NCBI GenBank assembly: GCA_035591015.1
Contig: JAXIUW010240285.1
Location: 1-17,692, forward strand
Origin: Cephalothrix simula
Taxonomy: Eukaryota > Nemertea > Palaeonemertea > Archinemertea > Cephalotrichidae
Direction: 5' to 3'
DNA: 17,692 bases
The notes under the pieces were generated by a model that worked only from the letters and a program-made list of their open reading frames with translations, searched no databases and was not told the origin of the DNA. Position numbers and translations under genes: made by a program. Positions 8,901-17,234 of this stretch are shown here, piece by piece. Every line of letters starts with the position of its first letter. The stretch's first letter is position 1.

Positions 8901-11900
8901 TGATGGCGATGACAGAGACTCCATTAGTGCTGAATCAATTCAAAGTTTTGAGATGGATCTTGCATCGACGCAATATCCAGATGATTTTCAATTTAACTGG
9001 AATAAATCACGCATTTCAGCAACCGATGAAAAAGTTTCAATTTACCCAGAAGTTTCGTATGATCCTGACATTACTCTTGTTTCAGAAAATAAAATTCCTT
9101 TTCTTCCAAGTCCGGAGGAATCGAATGAGGAATCTGTCCGAATTAACATTAAAGATCCAATTACGAAAATCCCTGGTCTTGATTTTGAAGATTCAAATGA
9201 AAAAGACGGGAATGAGAATGATTGTGCAGTCAATAAGAACGAACTTGACACTCCTAGTGATACAAATAAAACAAATTTGGAAAATGGGTCACTACAGTGT
9301 TTATCTAATGGAAGTTTTTCCGAGGGTGACGAATCGCAAAGATTAGTAATTGATCTTGAACCTAAGCCGGAAGTCTCCGTCGAAACGAGCCAAGTCCTCG
9401 AAGATCGTATAACTACAGCTCATTCCCATAATACGAGGGAGATTATTTTACCTTCTGAAGTAGAAAAAAGTTTAGAGTGCATTGTTACGGAATCTGCCTT
9501 AACAGCGAAATCTCCTTTATCTGAGCATGATGCAATGAGTGATATGGAAAAAGATGGAAAGTATGTGATCGTTAAATCTGTCTCAGGTTCATTGAATGAA
9601 AAAGTTTGTGAGGTCTTTTCCGAACTTGAGCCCGAATGTCTTATTAAAAAAACTAACGATTCCTGTTTGTTAGTGCAGTTCGAAAAGCAGCAGTCTATAC
9701 TGTATGCTCTTGAGTACAACGGAAGTGAGCTTGGTGGCGTTCAGGTTGCTGTATACTTAGGTGAATCATTTGATGATGTTGAGCGATCCATGCTGCTACA
9801 GAATCTCCCTATCGATTTGGCGCCAGGGAGCATTATTGTGTCAGTTGATGAGGGATGTTCAAAAGACTTGTATGTTAATAAATTCAGCAGTTTTGGTTTT
9901 ATTGTATCTATCAGATTGATTAATGACCGAACTGCTTTTATTACATACATGGATATTGCAAATGCCGCCGAGGCATACAGGCGGATGAATGGCAACCACC
10001 TGAATGGAAAGAGGGTGACTGTTGACCCAAACGATGCATACCACTCCAAAGAGGATTTTCTTGCCTTTGTCTATGGTGAACCTTCTGTGACAAACCTAAT
10101 TGACGTTCGTGTTGATAACTATAATCCAAAAGTCAGCATCAATAATCATAATACTAAATTAACAAAAGATGCTATCCAAAGTAATTCTACTTGTGTGGAA
10201 CCTCAAGAAGCAGGAAGAGAGAATGAAGTTTCATTTGCAAGTGATAAAACTATTGAAGTTGATGATTTTCTGTTCCTAGACCTTGCCGAAATTGAAAAGG
10301 AGTCAATTAAGTCAATTGATGAAGACGAAGATCGTAGTTCATTAGAAGTTGGTGAAATCGTGAGTGAAGATGATGCATTGCCATCAGCGTCAGTGACACT
10401 TTTCAAAGCCGAAAGTAAGAAAGCATTATCGCTACCTTTAGTTGTTGTAGATGTGATAGGGTGTATAATGCGCGATGAAATTATCTCTGAGTTCTTACGT
10501 TTGGATAACAATAGTTACATTACCCAGAGAACAGAGAGCAGTTTTTCAGTAAAATATGAAAACGAGTCTTACCTTTTAGAGGCTCTTAGTTTCAATGGAA
10601 GGACTATTGGTGGACGACAAGTAGCTGTATCTATTGATACACTCTTCCCTTTTGAAAAAGTGTTCTTACTTAAAAAAGTACCTGATCTGAGCCGGCAAGG
10701 CTCTATTATTATTGAACCATGTTTTGAAATTATCAGGAGGGATGTTGAAGAGATATTTAGGGAATTTGGCTTGATTGTTCACTCAAAAATGCAGGATAAC
10801 CGCCTTTATCTATCATATATGCTTATGAAAGACGCAATGACAGCTTGTCTCAAAATGCATGGACTTATTCTTGAAAAATATCAGCTGAAAGTAACACCAG
10901 ACGTAGCATTAAACCACCCTTCTGAATTTAATCGTATCGGCAATTTGCAAATTAATTATTATAAATCAATGCCTAACGCAAATAAGCGTCATAATTTGTA
11001 TTCTACTTTAGCTAATTCGGTTTCCATAGCATCACCTGATCATGCTTGTAAAGACAATAATAGAAGGTCAAGAACAAGATCTAGGTCGAATGATCGAAAG
11101 TCTGTACGGCGACCAGTCGGAAGTGGTAGAAAATCCGTAGAAGAATCTGATCATGATGAAAAGTCTTTGCATAAACGAAGTTCCAGGAACGATGTGGTTA
11201 CGGTTTTGGATGTTTCCGATGAGGAAAAAATTAAACACAGACACAGTTCTAAGAAAAGAAAAAAGAAGAAAAAGAGAAAGAAATCTAGTAGTTATGAATC
11301 CAGTGGAGATGATTCTAGGTCCTCTGACTGTCGATATAATAGTCCTGAATCTTCCCGAACAAAAAGAAGGATAATATGTTCATCATCATCAGTTGAAAGA
11401 GTGAAAAAGAAAATACCAGAGTCTTTGAAGAAATCTGAAACCTCGAGAAATTCTTTTACTCCAGAGAAAAATGATCGAAATGATGAAAAGTCTGATCGGC
11501 GACCAGTCGGAAGTGGTAGGAAATCCATAGACGAATCGGATGATGATGAAAAGTCTTTGCATAAACGAAGTTCCAGGAATGATGTGGTTACGGTTTTGGA
11601 TCTTTCCGATGAGGAAAAAATTAAACACAGACACAGTTCTAAGAAAAGAAAAAAGAAGAAAAAGAGAAAGAAATCTAGTAGTGATGAATCCAGTGGAGAA
11701 GATGATTCGAGGTCCTCTGATTGTCTATATAATAGTCCTGAATCTTCAGGAACAAAAAGAAGGATAATATGTTCATCATTATCAGGTGAACGAGTGAAAA
11801 AGAAAATACCAGAGTCTTTGAAGAAATTTGAAACTTCGAGAAATTCTGTTGCTGCAGATGAAAGAAAAGTTGAGAAGATTACATTTAAACGACAATTGGC

Positions 11901-14900
11901 AAGTAATGAGTCCAAAGTTATCCCTCCTTCAGTAATGGAGTTAAACGAGTTAAACGATAATTATCTTAGTGAGGATTTTGAAATTAAGAAGAGTAAAAGG
12001 TGCATCGAACCATCGCGTGTAAAAGAGAGGTTCAATCAAACAATCGAGCCTTCTCATTCTGCTGAAAAGGTTACTTCTTGTTTCAAATATGAACATAAAG
12101 CAGTAATTGGGTTAAACAAGACGCATCTCTCTGATGAAGATGATTCTGAAATTAGAAGTAAAAATATTTCAAGCACAAATATAAAATCATCGCATTTTAT
12201 TGATCGGTTAAATAAAAAAATTGAATGTCCTCCTTCAGCCGAAAAAGCTTATCTGCCTCAAGATACTTTGTCTCAAAAGGAAACGTCAAATAAAATTTCG
12301 GATCATCTAGATTGCATGAATTTTATTTCAGAGGGAGAGTTGAACTCCCAGCGTCCTAGATGCAAGGGAAAGTTTATTATTGTGCAGGCTGTTAAAGGAA
12401 ATATAAACAATAACGTTGTAATTGCTTTTCATCAGTTGGATCTTTCTTGTTTGATAAAGCGACCATCACCCGAATTTAAGAATTATTTCTTTGTGGAGTA
12501 CAAAAAGAAAGGATCGTTATATAAAGCATTGAGGTTAAATGGTACATTTATTGCTGGTATTCAGGTTGCTGTGAGCCTTGATGTCACGTATCAAAATGAA
12601 ATGTCAGAAATACTTTGTTTCGTTCGTGAAGGGCACAAACCCGGAAGCATTTTGGTCTCTCCTAATACGGGAAATTTGGACTTGCAAAGGTTTAAACAAT
12701 TTGGTTTTATTACATCGATTCATGTGAGACATCGAGGGAATGTCCTTCTTCCTGAAGCCTGTATTACGTTTATGAAAATTGAGGATGCTGCCAAAGCATA
12801 CCAAAACTTAGACAAGCAGATTCTTTTTAAAGAATTGGACATAACCAAATGTTTTATTAAACCTAATGAACAGTTTCACTCAATTAAGGAATTTATGTCT
12901 TACGTTAAAGTTTCTAATCCTATTCCTCGAATATATGGTACAAATGAAATATTTCTGCCGAAATTGATGGTAATTACGAGCAATCAACTTGCAAAAGACG
13001 TTATTAAAATTTTTTATGATATTGACAATAACTGTTGCGAAATAACTGATTTAAAACTGAAAAGTTTTAGGATTCAGTATAATACTGAAGAAGCTCTTTT
13101 AAAAGCCATGAATTTAAATGGCACGGTGCTTAATTTCAATAAATTGGGTGTCATGGTTGATAGATCTGTCACCGATAAAGATAGAGCAATTTGGTGGAAG
13201 AAAACCGCCATTGAAAACAGACATGGAATGGTTATCATCAAACCTTGTTCTTCGTTTAATAGGGAAATTATTATCAACAGAGCTGAACGTTTCGGATTTA
13301 TAATTGATTATTATTTTGATTACAATAATTTCACGTTATACCTTACATTTTGCCTTCTTTGTGATGCCATGGGTGCAGTTAAGAAATTGAACGGAATTTA
13401 TGTACGTTCAAAACCTATTCGTGTTTATCCTGATCCAATTTATCATGAAGACGAGGTGTTTAAACGTTTGGGTGACTTGCAACAGAGACTAAGAGAACCA
13501 GTCTTAACCTTAAAGCGTCAAAAATCGGAGTCGGATTTATCATCCAGTGATGATTCAATGAGACATCATCGCAAAAGGAGGAGAAGAATCTCTCGCGAAA
13601 GTAATTCCCATGAGTCTAGTCATAGATATAGGTCAAGAAGGCGAAGAAGGTCTTTGTCGAGATCTGATGCGTCTAGTGATAGAAGTAGATCTAATCGACA
13701 AAAAAGATCGTGGTCAAGATCTGATGATTCAAGTGATAGATATAGATCTAATCGAGAAAAAAGATCATTGTCCAGATCTGAAAGTTTAACTAAGGAGCGT
13801 TTTTCCGAAATTAACAAATCTTTGGGTAAAGAAAGGCGATCTTCGTCAGTATCTTACACTTCAGATACTGACTATGATGAGTCAAAGCATAGTCGAAATA
13901 AAAGGAGAAAGAAGTCAAGAAAAAGAATGAACGGAAAATCTAGTTATAAAAATGCTATAACAAAACTATCTCCGTCGATATCTAGTGTTGATGATAATTT
14001 GGTCGAAAGAGAAGATCGTATTCTATCTAAATCAACCGAAGAGTCGAAGAAAAGTAGAAGAATATCAGTATGTGATATTGAAAGCGATGAGATAAAAAAT
14101 TCAAGACTCGATTCTTGCAAACTAGATGAACCTGAAGCTAAATTTGAAGTGAGAAAGCTGAGATGGTCAAGCGATAGGTTAAGATGGGAAATTAGATCAA
14201 ATCCAAATGATAATGATGGTTTGCATTATACAGACTTGAATGTGCCGGCAGTTTCAGCTTTGGAAGATATAAGTGTCGGTACAGACAAGAAGGATGAAAA
14301 TGATTGTCATCATTCTGAGCCTATTAATGAAGAATATTTGCCAGTTCAGAATGTTAGAGCTGGACTAGACATCTATACCGCTGAAGAACTTGATGGACCT
14401 CCTTCACCAATCCAAGAGGCTGAATTAATTGACACAAACGAGGTTTTATCAATCGGAGCTCTTCCTGCCCAGGACTCTTGGTGTTTTTGGGATACAAAAT
14501 CTAAAGTTAATTCAAAAGCTGATGATGTGACATCAAGTAAAAATCAAAAGACTATGGAAGGAACGTCTAATGCAGATAAAGAACTTGATTCAGGATCTGA
14601 TAATGTAACTTCAAGTAAAAATCAGAAGTGCATGGAAAAATCTGATTCACTGAAATCAATCAGTAGTTCTTATTCGACTGGTATCTTTAATTTACCATCA
14701 AAATTGTATTCTGAAAATTCTAAAGGTATTATGACTGATGATAATCACAAGCGTTCTAAAAGTGTTGATGTGCCATCGAAATGGGATGATGAAAATTCTC
14801 AGCTTAGCATTTGTGATACAAATGACGTTGTACATGTATATAAATCAGCAACGCAGATTAGAGCCAATTATATGGCAAGTATGCCAGCAGTTGATGTTCC

Positions 14901-15414
14901 CTCCAAATGGGATGATTTACATTCTTTTGAAAGACGATATCCTGATAGGAATGATACTTTAATCTCCAGCTCAGGACGCCTGAAATCTCCAATTTCAATT
15001 GCTAGCGTACCATCAATGGATATACCCACCGATTGGAATGATGTTCAAATCCCTTCTCGTTGGGATGAAGAAAGTTCCTCAGACAGGATGTGTCATGATA
15101 CTCGAAATACGCATATTCCTCCTGAAACTGTTGATAGAAGTTGGTTTAATGACTCTAATACACTGAGTTCTGTTGCATCATGTGATTCTTTTGAAAGAGC
15201 TGGTTCAACTGAACCACCTAGTAACATGGAAAATAGGGATGTAAAATCAACGAATATGACGTTTAGTGGTAAGCTTATACATGTAAAGAACAAAAAAGGC
15301 ACAAAAGTCATGATGACAAGTGAGCAGTACATTGCATGGAGAAAAAGATTTGAAGCAAAAGGAAAACGGTTAGCTTCAAATAATTCAACAGCTAAACCAA
15401 CAGATTTACAATGA
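2915..15414 (+). CDS. Giant C2H2 zinc-finger / repeated RRM / RS-domain nuclear protein (main exon)
   Basis: One uninterrupted exon encodes 4,166 residues to a TGA. Residues here are counted from the split Gly codon at 2914. A helical domain of unknown family (about 23-229) is followed by an acidic Ser/Asp region (230-772) with a tandem repeat. A folded-looking block (773-878) precedes eight or nine C2H2-type fingers (880-1135). Next come a Lys/Ser-rich basic region (1149-1590), a compact block of conserved character (about 1610-1677, rich in Pro, Leu and Lys) and a second acidic region (1696-2210). Four double-RRM-like modules follow (2216-2389, 2508-2683, 3151-3334, 3349-3529). Poly-basic KKRKKKKKRKK runs lie between modules 2 and 3. 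An RS domain (about 3550-3627) and a tail with Trp-Asp motifs close the protein, which ends with a charged helix near 4140-4157. No signal peptide or membrane segment is seen. Nuclear RNA-processing or chromatin-linked scaffolding is inferred from domain content; I recognise no named orthologue. The reading frame and exon are secure; the function is not. Confidence 0.9.
3655..3996 (+). repeat. In-frame tandem repeat, two units of about 58 codons
   Basis: Two adjacent copies start PKSIKAAD at 3655 and 3829 (174-bp period). They share MNVDNGI, ASLP-[DE]-SII-x-NQ and AVSDS. The second unit is two codons shorter. It sits in the acidic, probably disordered region, and moderate divergence marks an older duplication than the one near 11.1-11.8 kb. 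Confidence 0.85.
5551..6318 (+). other. C2H2-type zinc-finger array (about eight or nine fingers)
   Basis: Cys/His pairs recur with finger spacing. Finger 1 is CX2CX12HX7H, with an unusually long His spacing. The second is degenerate. The third is CX1CX12HX4H. Fingers 4 (CDMC), 5 (CKKC), 7 (CVFC) and 8 (CSKC) are canonical CX2CX12HX3H. Finger 6 (CDSC) has its first His followed by GC instead of a second His, so it may be C2HC. A last CPEC ... HX3H/KC half-finger closes the array. The linker after finger 5 (HTRKVPLRC) resembles the classical TGEKP-type linker, so fingers 4-8 probably bind nucleic acid. Whether the target is DNA or RNA cannot be said. Confidence 0.9.
7741..7923 (+). other. Compact low-charge block between the two disordered regions
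   Basis: Within long Ser/Lys and Ser/Asp tracts this segment stands out. It has few acidic residues and is rich in Leu, Pro, Arg and Lys (SVTRLLAAPGARIRKAHRS, then KPLTALAIPKPILKNKPWIE). Its character suggests a binding motif that folds on a partner. I do not recognise it. Confidence 0.4.
8521..8784 (+). repeat. In-frame tandem repeat, two units of 44 codons
   Basis: The units start at 8521 and 8653 (132-bp period). They share EDSMTV-x-PIA, ISKLKP-x-LCTDLYEPISN and DSIV. A third partial echo (YDPISNDSI) lies at about 8380-8406. Between the two units most differences are single substitutions, so the duplication is fairly recent. It lies in the second acidic region. Confidence 0.85.
9559..10080 (+). 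other. Double RRM-like module 1
   Basis: The first half begins KYVIVKSVSGSLNEKV and ends ALEYNGSELGGVQVAVYL, a beta-alpha-beta-beta-alpha-beta pattern. The second half (9826-10035) is a clearer RRM: GSIIVSV as the RNP2-like strand, FSSFGFIVSIRL, RTAFITYM as the RNP1-like strand, AAEAYRRMNG as helix 2, and GKRVTVDP as strand 4. RNP1 lacks the usual aromatic at its third position, so RNA binding may be weakened or altered. A conserved extension (HSKEDFLAFV) follows strand 4. Confidence 0.75.
10435..10962 (+). other. Double RRM-like module 2
   Basis: This has the same two-part layout as module 1. The first half runs from LVVVDVIGCIMRDEI to ALSFNGRTIGGRQVAVSID. The second half carries GSIIIEP, VEEIFREFGLIVHSKM, RLYLSYM, MTACLKMHG and LKVTPDV, then HPSEFNRIGNLQ. 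The C-terminal extension resembles module 4 more than module 1. RNP1 is degenerate. An acidic linker of about 118 residues separates it from module 1. Confidence 0.7.
11095..11847 (+). repeat. Near-identical in-frame tandem duplication of a basic/serine segment
   Basis: Units at about 11095-11454 and 11485-11847 (period 390-393 bp) share RRPVGSGRKS, DEKSLHKRSSRNDVVTVLD, SDEEKIKHRHSS, the run KKRKKKKKRKK, SSDC-x-YNSPESS, TKRRIICSS and VKKKIPESLKK. Over long stretches only isolated bases differ; for example, the block from SLHKRSS to the poly-Lys run shows just a few substitutions. Unit 2 has one extra codon (SSGEDDSR against SSGDDSR). The near identity, third positions included, points to a recent duplication or gene conversion. 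The poly-basic run is a likely nuclear localisation signal. Confidence 0.95.
12364..12915 (+). other. Double RRM-like module 3
   Basis: The first half begins GKFIIVQAVKGNINNNV and ends ALRLNGTFIAGIQVAVSLD. The second half carries GSILVSP, RFKQFGFITSIHVRH, ACITFMK and AAKAYQNL, then HSIKEFMSYV. It is most like module 1 in its start, the QVAV strand and the C-terminal extension. RNP1 (EACITFMK) again lacks canonical aromatics. Confidence 0.7.
12958..13500 (+). other. Double RRM-like module 4
   Basis: This begins PKLMVITSNQLAKDVIKIF and includes SFRIQYNTEEALLKAMNLNG. Its second half has GMVIIKP, RAERFGFIIDYYFDY, FTLYLTFC, AMGAVKKLNG, IRVYPDP and a DEVFKRLGDLQQ extension. It resembles module 2 most closely. 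Only about 15 residues separate it from module 3, unlike the long linkers elsewhere. Confidence 0.7.
13558..13794 (+). repeat. RS domain with a 19-residue tandem repeat
   Basis: An Arg/Ser-rich stretch begins RHHRKRRRR and contains three units with a 57-bp period: SLSRSDASSDR (13651), SWSRSDDSSDR (13708) and SLSRSE (13765), linked by RSNR-x-KR. RS dipeptides like these are substrates of SR-protein kinases and mark splicing-related proteins in animals. A further basic, serine-rich patch (KRRKKSRKRM) follows at about 13900-13930. Confidence 0.85.
14152..14196 (+). other. Paired RxRW motifs resembling U2AF-homology ligand motifs
   Basis: The sequence VRKLRWSSDRLRWEIRS places two Trp residues (codons at 14164 and 14185) directly after basic residues. 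Known U2AF-homology ligand motifs have basic residues followed by Trp and usually Asp, Glu, Asn or Gln. The second (RLRWE) fits; the first (RKLRWS) fits only partly. Binding is inferred, not shown. Confidence 0.4.
14521..14628 (+). repeat. Short duplicated VTSSKNQK segment
   Basis: DDVTSSKNQK at 14521 and DNVTSSKNQK at 14599 recur 78 bp apart, each followed by a Met-Glu pair within three residues. It is a small in-frame duplication in the C-terminal disordered tail. Confidence 0.75.
14764..15075 (+). repeat. Four Pro-Ser-x-Trp-Asp motifs in the C-terminal tail
   Basis: VDVPSKWDD occurs twice (about 14764 and 14890), followed by MDIPTDWND (about 15016) and IPSRWDEE (about 15049). The consensus is hydrophobic-Pro-[ST]-x-Trp-[DN]-[DE]. 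The SRWDE form recalls the Trp motifs of the splicing factor SF3B1 that bind U2AF-homology domains, though the run of basic residues before the Trp is weaker here. Repeated short Trp motifs in disordered sequence suggest a multivalent docking site. Confidence 0.7.
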
Positions 15415-15820
15415 CTTAAATATATGAATTTTCAAAATTGCCAACGTGCTTGAGACCAAAGTGGAGTAAATTCATAGATTGACATGATAGTGGTCTATAC
15501 GGAGAATTGAAATTTACTGCTGAACTTTGTGATATTAAAGTTAAAAACTCGATCAAACTCCATATTCTTGTCAAAAGTTTCACATTTAAAAAATAGTGTA
15601 CTGTTTTAATAACTATTACGTTTTGTTTAAATGATACACTCGTTCTGCAGTCTTCCAATGCATTTACTATGTTATTTGAAGCTAATTATATGCTCTTTAT
15701 TTATTTATAATCTATAATGTTCTTTTTTGGAACAGGATCTCATTTTTAGATTAGCTTATAGTATTTAAAGCTAATCCTATATCAACGAAAATATTGCCTT
15801 GCTTGCATTTTGAACAAAAC
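15415..15820 (+). other. 3' flank / probable 3' UTR of the giant gene
   Basis: This AT-rich sequence after the stop has no coding potential. No AATAAA is present before the transposon. The only near-consensus polyadenylation signal is ATTAAA at 15534-15539. Overlapping ATTTA words (TTTATTTATTTATAA, 15696-15710) could act as an AU-rich stability element. A perfect 9-bp hairpin, GATTAGCTT / AAGCTAATC (15749-15757 and 15768-15776, 10-base loop), follows. The true transcript end cannot be fixed. Confidence 0.4.
15813..15820. repeat. Left target-site duplication of the hAT element
   Basis: AACAAAAC is identical to 16628-16635, on the far side of the element. Confidence 0.9.
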
Positions 15821-16020
15821 CAGGGCTGCGCGCAAATACTTTTCCGCTCTAATAGTTTGTGCACAAACCATCTGCGCAAATACACTATTATACAGACGGT
15901 ATGATCCAGTGTGTGGTGCACTCGCTTCAGATTATAGATGTAAATCAAAATATGTATTCAAATTTAATTTATTCAGGTATTGTAACGCGATAGCATAATA
16001 TTAAAACTGTGTTTCTTAAA

Positions 16021-16086
16021 TTGCTCCAAAGTGTATCAATTTGGGCCCAAATTGATACAAATGCAAAGCACATAACTTTGGAGCAA
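16021..16086. repeat. Nested palindrome inside the hAT element
   Basis: A perfect 26-bp palindrome (16033-16058, centred on GGGCCC) is enclosed by a further 12-bp perfect inverted repeat, TTGCTCCAAAGT (16021-16032) and ACTTTGGAGCAA (16075-16086). The right arm carries 16 extra bases. Without them the whole would be one continuous 50-bp palindrome. Confidence 0.9.
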
Positions 16087-16127
16087 TATATATAAAGGTA
16101 TTACCCGTGCAATGCGTGCAGAAGCAG

Positions 16128-16232
16128 TATGTCCAGTTTGAATGAAAGGGAGACTACTTTGGTCGTAAACGATTTTTTTGTATGATCAATAATTTTACGG
16201 GACAATTGCCGATTCATCGAAAATGGACATAC
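16128..16232. repeat. Second imperfect inverted repeat inside the hAT element
   Basis: GTATGTCCA followed by GTTTGAATGAA (from about 16128) pairs with the reverse complement of the segment ending GGACATAC (about 16211-16231). Nine bases are perfect and the rest partial. Confidence 0.5.
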
Positions 16233-16565
16233 GGCTCTGATAACTAAACTTCATGGTAATCGATTATAAAATTTCTGAAGCAAAAGTGACTATATTTTTG
16301 ATGTGTCAAAAAGTGTCACCCTAAATACACAGGGTCTACCCCATCGTGATATTTCATGTTGATATAATGATGTATAAAGTCTTGAATGCAAATACATACA
16401 TGCAAAGTATAAGCGTCGAAAGGCCTATTATATAGCTATAGGGTCAGGAAATACACCATGAAACACCTTCTAATGAAATAAATTAGTTGCAGCTGCCAGC
16501 AACAGCGTTAAAAATCACTAGAAGTCTGTCGCTCAAATACTGATATTCGGTCAAATACAGATTCC

Positions 16566-16581
16566 GCTCAAATATTTGAGC
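16566..16581. repeat. Perfect 16-bp subterminal palindrome
   Basis: GCTCAAATATTTGAGC is made of two head-to-head copies of the element's GCTCAAATA subterminal word, about 46 bp from the right end. It is a probable transposase-binding site. Confidence 0.6.
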
Positions 16582-16627
16582 GCCGGTCAAATATTTATTT
16601 GCGCAAATGTATTTGCGCGCAGCCCTG

Positions 16628-16635
16628 AACAAAAC
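16628..16635. repeat. Right target-site duplication of the hAT element
   Basis: AACAAAAC directly abuts the right terminal repeat and matches the left flank without mismatch. Confidence 0.9.
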
Positions 16636-17234
16636 CTAAAACAATACTTTGTAGATGTAGTTATAAAAAGGGTTATTGTAAAATTGCAATTTTTAGAGTA
16701 GGTTATTTAATATTTTCAATGCATTTATGTCAGTAATTGACTTGTTTCAGTTGCCCCTTAAAAATTGTATTTTCAAACATAGCTGATAGAATTAAATCTA
16801 TGAAAGTTTTTAATGATCTTTAATATGGATCAATAATTGTTTTACTTTTATATCATATTTTTCATAATTGTACAAGAAATTAGTGCTGCAGTCTATAATT
16901 TATGCTATTTTTACTATTTTAAGTTTAAATTGTAGATTGAAGAGCAAGTGTTTGACATGTTGTTGGAAACCAGGAAATTGTCTTTGTTTATTTGAATCTT
17001 TTTATTGTTGAATTTATATATTGTTTTTGTAACAACCTTTATGTTAAATTAGTATCAAATTAATATAATAATGAGATTTAGCATTTTATGCACGTGATTA
17101 CTCTGTAATTAAAAAACAATGTACATTTGCGATAGTTAGTAATCTTGAATCAGAACAAAATCGAATTTTTTAAACAAATTTATGTGCAAATTCATTCAAA
17201 AGTCTAATTCATACATAAGATAACATTTTTTGTA
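16636..17234. other. AT-rich intergenic stretch with no recognisable feature
   Basis: I see no open frame, tRNA-like structure or clear repeat here. It may include the distal 3' UTR or intergenic DNA. Confidence 0.5.

Larger units (their letters stand above)
15821..16627. mobile_element. Non-autonomous hAT-type DNA transposon
   Basis: The 807-bp element has perfect 19-bp terminal inverted repeats, CAGGGCTGCGCGCAAATAC at 15821-15839 and its reverse complement at 16609-16627. It is flanked by a perfect 8-bp target duplication, AACAAAAC, at 15813-15820 and 16628-16635. CAGGG-type ends and 8-bp duplications are typical of the hAT superfamily. Subterminal copies of GCGCAAAT and of CTCAAATA/GTCAAATA crowd both ends, especially 16530-16610, as expected for transposase binding sites. 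No transposase reading frame remains, so it must move in trans. The intact duplication and exact termini imply a fairly young insertion. Confidence 0.9.

Noticed and set aside
11292-11915. 207-codon minus-strand frame, rich in Ser, Phe and Leu
   Set aside because: It is the antisense shadow of the duplicated Lys/Ser-rich coding repeat; the plus-strand repeat explains it fully.
15810-15998. 62-codon frame across the left end of the hAT element
   Set aside because: It crosses the transposon boundary and shows no transposase similarity.
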